Assembly: GCF_020829595.1 (NCBI RefSeq)
Contig: NZ_JAIVFW010000055.1
Span: 1-52,646 of the forward strand
Source: Nostoc sp. CHAB 5844
GTDB taxonomy: Bacteria; Cyanobacteriota; Cyanobacteriia; Cyanobacteriales; Nostocaceae
Length of the DNA: 52,646 nucleotides
Direction of reading: 5' to 3'
Positions 50,150 through 52,646 of the stretch are shown in pieces; the first letter of the stretch is position 1; each line of letters begins with the position of its first letter. The translations under genes were made by a program, and so were the position numbers. The notes under the pieces are model-generated. The model ran no database searches and was not told where the DNA came from. It worked only from the letters and a program-made list of their open reading frames with translations.

Positions 50150-51568
50150 ATGACTGACAATATAGATTTTCGCATCGAACGCGACTCAATGGGCGATCGC
50201 CAAATTTCTAGTAGCGTTTATTACGGCATCCAAACGTTACGCGCCACAGAAAACTTTCCTATCAGCGGCATTAAGCCTTTGCCTACTTACGTAGATGCTT
50301 GCTTAATTATTAAAAAGGCTACCGCAATTGTTAATGGTGAATTAGGCTGCATTTCCCAAGATATTAGTCAAGCAATTGTTAAAGCTACCGATGAAATCCT
50401 TGCAGGACAATTGCGCGACCAGTTTGTTGTCGATATATACCAAGCGGGTGCTGGAACTTCTCACCACATGAATGTTAACGAAGTTCTAGCAAATCGGGCG
50501 TTAGAAATTCTCGGTGACGAAAAAGGTAATTACAAACGGGTTAATCCTAACGACCATGTGAATTATGGCCAGTCTACCAATGATGTCATCCCGACAGCAA
50601 TTCGGATTGGTGGTTTATTAGCACTTACGCATACACTGCACCCAGCTTTAGAAAAAGCGATCGCTGCCTTAGAAAGTAAAGCGGTAGAATTTCAAGATAT
50701 CGTCAAATCTGGCAGAACCCACATGCAAGATGCTGTACCTGTGCGTTTGGGTGACACTTTTGCTGCTTGGGTGCAAATCCTCACAGAACATCAAAACCGC
50801 ATCTATACTGCTTCTGGAGATTTGATGGTGCTGGGTTTGGGTGGTAGTGCATCTGGTACAGGTTTGAATACCCATCCTTTGTATCGCGCCCGTGTGGTGG
50901 AAGTTCTCTCAGAATTACTCAACTTGCCCTTAGAACCTGCACCGCAGCTAATGGCAGCAATGCAGAGTATGGCACCTTTTGTCAACGTTTCTGGGGCTTT
51001 ACGCAACTTGGCGCAGGATTTAGTTAAAATATCTCACGATTTGCGCTTGATGGACTCCGGGCCGAAAACTGGTTTGAAAGAAATTCAACTCCCACCAGTC
51101 CAACCAGGTTCCTCAATTATGCCAGGGAAGTACAACCCAGTCATGGCAGAGATGACATCGATGGTGTGTTTCCAGGTGATGGGTTACGACAGTGTGATCG
51201 CGCTTGCCGCCCAAGCCGGACAATTAGAATTGAACGTCATGATGCCGTTGATTGCTTATAACCTGATTCACAGTATCGAAATTCTCGGTAATACCATCGC
51301 CGTGCTGACAGAACGCTGTATTCAAAATATTACTGCCAACCGGGAACGCTGTTTAGCCTACGCTGAAGGTAGTTTAGCCTTAGTAACTGCACTGAATACT
51401 CACATTGGCTATCTCAATGCTGCTGAAGTCGCCAAAGAATCATTGATAACTGGTAAATCTCTACGACAGATTGTTTTAGAAAAAGGGTTAATGACGGAAG
51501 CCCAATTAGCCGAAGTGTTAAATCTAGAACAGATGAGTAGTATTTTACCCCTCAAGACAGAATTTTAG
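50150..51568 (+). CDS. aspA: Aspartate ammonia-lyase
   Basis: 472 residues. The fumarase/aspartase superfamily motifs are present: FRIERDSMGDRQISSSVYYG near the N-terminus, AGAGTSHHMNVNEVLANRAL, NYGQSTNDVIPTA, SGRTHMQDAVPVRLGDTF and the signature GSSIMPGKYNPVMAEMTSMV near 320. The long N-terminus with GDR and the THMQDA context fit aspartase better than fumarase C. It interconverts L-aspartate with fumarate and ammonia. ATG 50150. An inverted repeat follows the stop. Confidence 0.9.
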   Translation: MTDNIDFRIERDSMGDRQISSSVYYGIQTLRATENFPISGIKPLPTYVDACLIIKKATAIVNGELGCISQDISQAIVKATDEILAGQLRDQFVVDIYQAGAGTSHHMNVNEVLANRALEILGDEKGNYKRVNPNDHVNYGQSTNDVIPTAIRIGGLLALTHTLHPALEKAIAALESKAVEFQDIVKSGRTHMQDAVPVRLGDTFAAWVQILTEHQNRIYTASGDLMVLGLGGSASGTGLNTHPLYRARVVEVLSELLNLPLEPAPQLMAAMQSMAPFVNVSGALRNLAQDLVKISHDLRLMDSGPKTGLKEIQLPPVQPGSSIMPGKYNPVMAEMTSMVCFQVMGYDSVIALAAQAGQLELNVMMPLIAYNLIHSIEILGNTIAVLTERCIQNITANRERCLAYAEGSLALVTALNTHIGYLNAAEVAKESLITGKSLRQIVLEKGLMTEAQLAEVLNLEQMSSILPLKTEF

Positions 51569-51591
51569 TTAGATTTCTAAACTAAACGTAA

Positions 51592-51649
51592 GGTGGGCAT
51601 TTTCAGCAAAACTTTCAATTAACAAAGAATATAGTAGTTAATGCCCACC
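51592..51649 (+). terminator. Inverted repeat downstream of aspA
   Basis: GGTGGGCATT (51592-51601) and AATGCCCACC (51640-51649) form a perfect 10-bp stem separated by 38 nt, followed by CTAAAAA. It may end the aspA transcript. The long loop makes a standard terminator unsure. Confidence 0.5.
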
Positions 51650-51756
51650 CTAAAAATACTAAAATCTGTTTTGTACATTTTAAATAAATATCCTTGGCAT
51701 ACGATAGCATCTGCCGATTTTTGACATCTGAGTATCCATTACCTTTTGTACAATGA

Positions 51757-52512
51757 TTGCTTAACTCTGACGAAACAAATATTCAGGTTTTACCCACTGA
51801 ATTAAGTATAGAATCCATCCGTTCTGATGCTTTATTTCAATTACCAGAATTGGGCAACATCCTGCATTTAGAGTTTCAAACAGTTCCGAAATCAAAACCA
51901 TCTCTCCCTGTGAGAATGCTGGATTATTGGTTGAGAATATATCGAAAATATGAATGTCCTATTGAACAAGTAGTCATTTTCTTAAAACCAACAGATTCCC
52001 CTGCTGTTTACATCAATGAACTTGCAGTTGAGAATACAAGACATAAATATAGAATTATCCGCTTGTGGGAGCAAAACCCGCAACCACTTTTGGCTAACCC
52101 CGCACTGCTACCTTTAGCAGTTTTGGCTTCCACTGATGCACCAGCAGCTTTGCTAGAGCAAATTGCTGGAGAAATCGATAAAATTGAAGAACCAGAACAA
52201 CAGCAAAACATCACTGCTGGTGTAGAAGTATTAGCAGCCTTAAAGTTTGATAAACAATTTATTCGCCAGTATTTCAAGGAGGAACTAATGGAAGAGTCAC
52301 CCATTTATCAAGAAATACTAGAAAAAGGTGCTAAGAAAGGAAAGTTACAAACTTTAACCCGCCAACTTTCACGGCGGTTTGGCACAATTTCTGCTGAGTT
52401 ACAGCAACGACTTCAAGCACTGTCGATTAACCAACTAGATGATTTAAGCGATGCGCTGTTTGATTTTTCCGAAATATCCGACTTGGCAGTTTGGTTGCAA
52501 AATCAGCAGTAA
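51757..52512 (+). CDS. Rpn-like PD-(D/E)XK nuclease with DUF4351 C-terminus, apparently short at the N-terminus
   Basis: 251 residues from TTG at 51757. IRSDALFQLPELGNILHLEF is the Rpn/PDDEXK-type metal site (SDALF and LEFQT), followed by VRMLDYWLRIYRKYECPIEQ, VVIFLKPT and RLWEQNPQPLLANPALLPLA. The C-terminal KGKLQTLTRQLSRRFGTISA and the LDDLSDALFDFSEISDLAVWL ending is the DUF4351 helical tail. Intact relatives carry about 25 more residues (a helix ending in ATWLLG or similar) ahead of this, and here the sequence upstream lacks that helix. So either the start is non-canonical or a small deletion removed the N-terminus. Confidence 0.75.
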   Translation: MLNSDETNIQVLPTELSIESIRSDALFQLPELGNILHLEFQTVPKSKPSLPVRMLDYWLRIYRKYECPIEQVVIFLKPTDSPAVYINELAVENTRHKYRIIRLWEQNPQPLLANPALLPLAVLASTDAPAALLEQIAGEIDKIEEPEQQQNITAGVEVLAALKFDKQFIRQYFKEELMEESPIYQEILEKGAKKGKLQTLTRQLSRRFGTISAELQQRLQALSINQLDDLSDALFDFSEISDLAVWLQNQQ

Positions 52513-52534
52513 CTTGAGTTAAGCTGTTGTGTAT

Positions 52535-52646
52535 TTAAATTGTGATAACAGCGTCACCTTTATTTTTGATTTTCCGCCCCCATTTAATAATTAACTCTCC
52601 TTCATTTAAAAGTTGATGTAATAAATATTCTAGCTCTTCAATTGAT
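52535..52646 (-). CDS. C-terminus of an unidentified gene running off the window
   Basis: On the minus strand a frame enters at the window edge and ends TAA at 52535. It reads SIEELEYLLHQLLNEGELII then KWGRKIKNKGDAVITI. The first half is a helix-rich segment with acidic residues and the end is basic. It is too short for a family call. Confidence 0.55.
   Translation of the reverse strand, partial: SIEELEYLLHQLLNEGELIIKWGRKIKNKGDAVITI

Noticed and set aside
50669-51006. Minus-strand frames inside aspA
   Set aside because: Shadows of a highly conserved coding region.

Overview
The window comes from a cyanobacterium, most likely a filamentous Nostocales (Nostoc, Anabaena, Calothrix or Tolypothrix type). 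The HIP1 octamer GCGATCGC recurs in genes on both strands. There is a CyanoQ (psbQ) lipoprotein gene, a cyanobacterial UPF0182 membrane protein, a CrtO-type carotenoid ketolase remnant, many Uma2/Rpn-type genes, and intergenic heptamer repeats plus small dispersed palindromes of the kind known from heterocystous species. No rRNA, tRNA or CRISPR array was recognised.

Region 1 (1-5500): a dead NACHT NTPase gene on the minus strand. It is split by a complete group II intron inserted antisense, damaged by a low-complexity insertion, and truncated. A small unassigned membrane-protein gene and an SbcD-type nuclease gene follow. Region 2 (5500-12500): a tiny membrane-peptide gene with its own terminator, a secreted pentapeptide/TPR protein, UPF0182, CorA debris and a CHRD-domain protein. 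Region 3 (12500-20300): repeat-rich DNA, an SDR oxidoreductase beside a truncated crtO-like fragment, a site-2 protease, a highly repetitive PEP-CTERM surface protein and an aldo/keto reductase-ferredoxin fusion.

Region 4 (20400-33200) is mostly core metabolism: a bifunctional nuclease, riboflavin synthase, an M23 peptidase, BirA, PgeF, a GNAT enzyme, an AraC regulator divergent from a DCC thiol oxidoreductase, CyanoQ, a DadA-like oxidase, an alpha/beta-hydrolase lacking its nucleophile, HemJ and a DUF6671 zinc-ribbon protein. Region 5 (33560-35000) holds a decayed IS630 element bounded by TA and a 29-residue membrane-peptide gene. Next comes the most unusual gene, at 35078-37597: a CRP-like domain, a sigma54-activator AAA domain without its key motifs, and a NapH/NosR-like membrane polyferredoxin in one chain.

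Region 6 (37700-48900) is an exopolysaccharide/nucleotide-sugar neighbourhood: two polyprenyl-phosphate sugar transferases, a family 4 glycosyltransferase, gmd-fcl (GDP-fucose, 1-nt overlap) and rfbB-rfbA (dTDP-sugar, 4-nt overlap), with a CSP41-like epimerase, an ABC permease and 5-FTHF cyclo-ligase interspersed. The window ends with pgsA, two Uma2 genes (one at 46031, one at 49452), aspartate ammonia-lyase, an N-terminally short Rpn-like nuclease and the 3' end of an unidentified gene.

The strongest leads are the 839-residue fusion protein, two very short membrane-peptide genes with terminators, the frame-exact reconstruction of the NACHT gene across an antisense intron, and several families of tiny repeats. 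Some of these repeats show compensatory arm changes and some have been captured inside coding sequence. All family calls rest on reading motifs; no database search was run.
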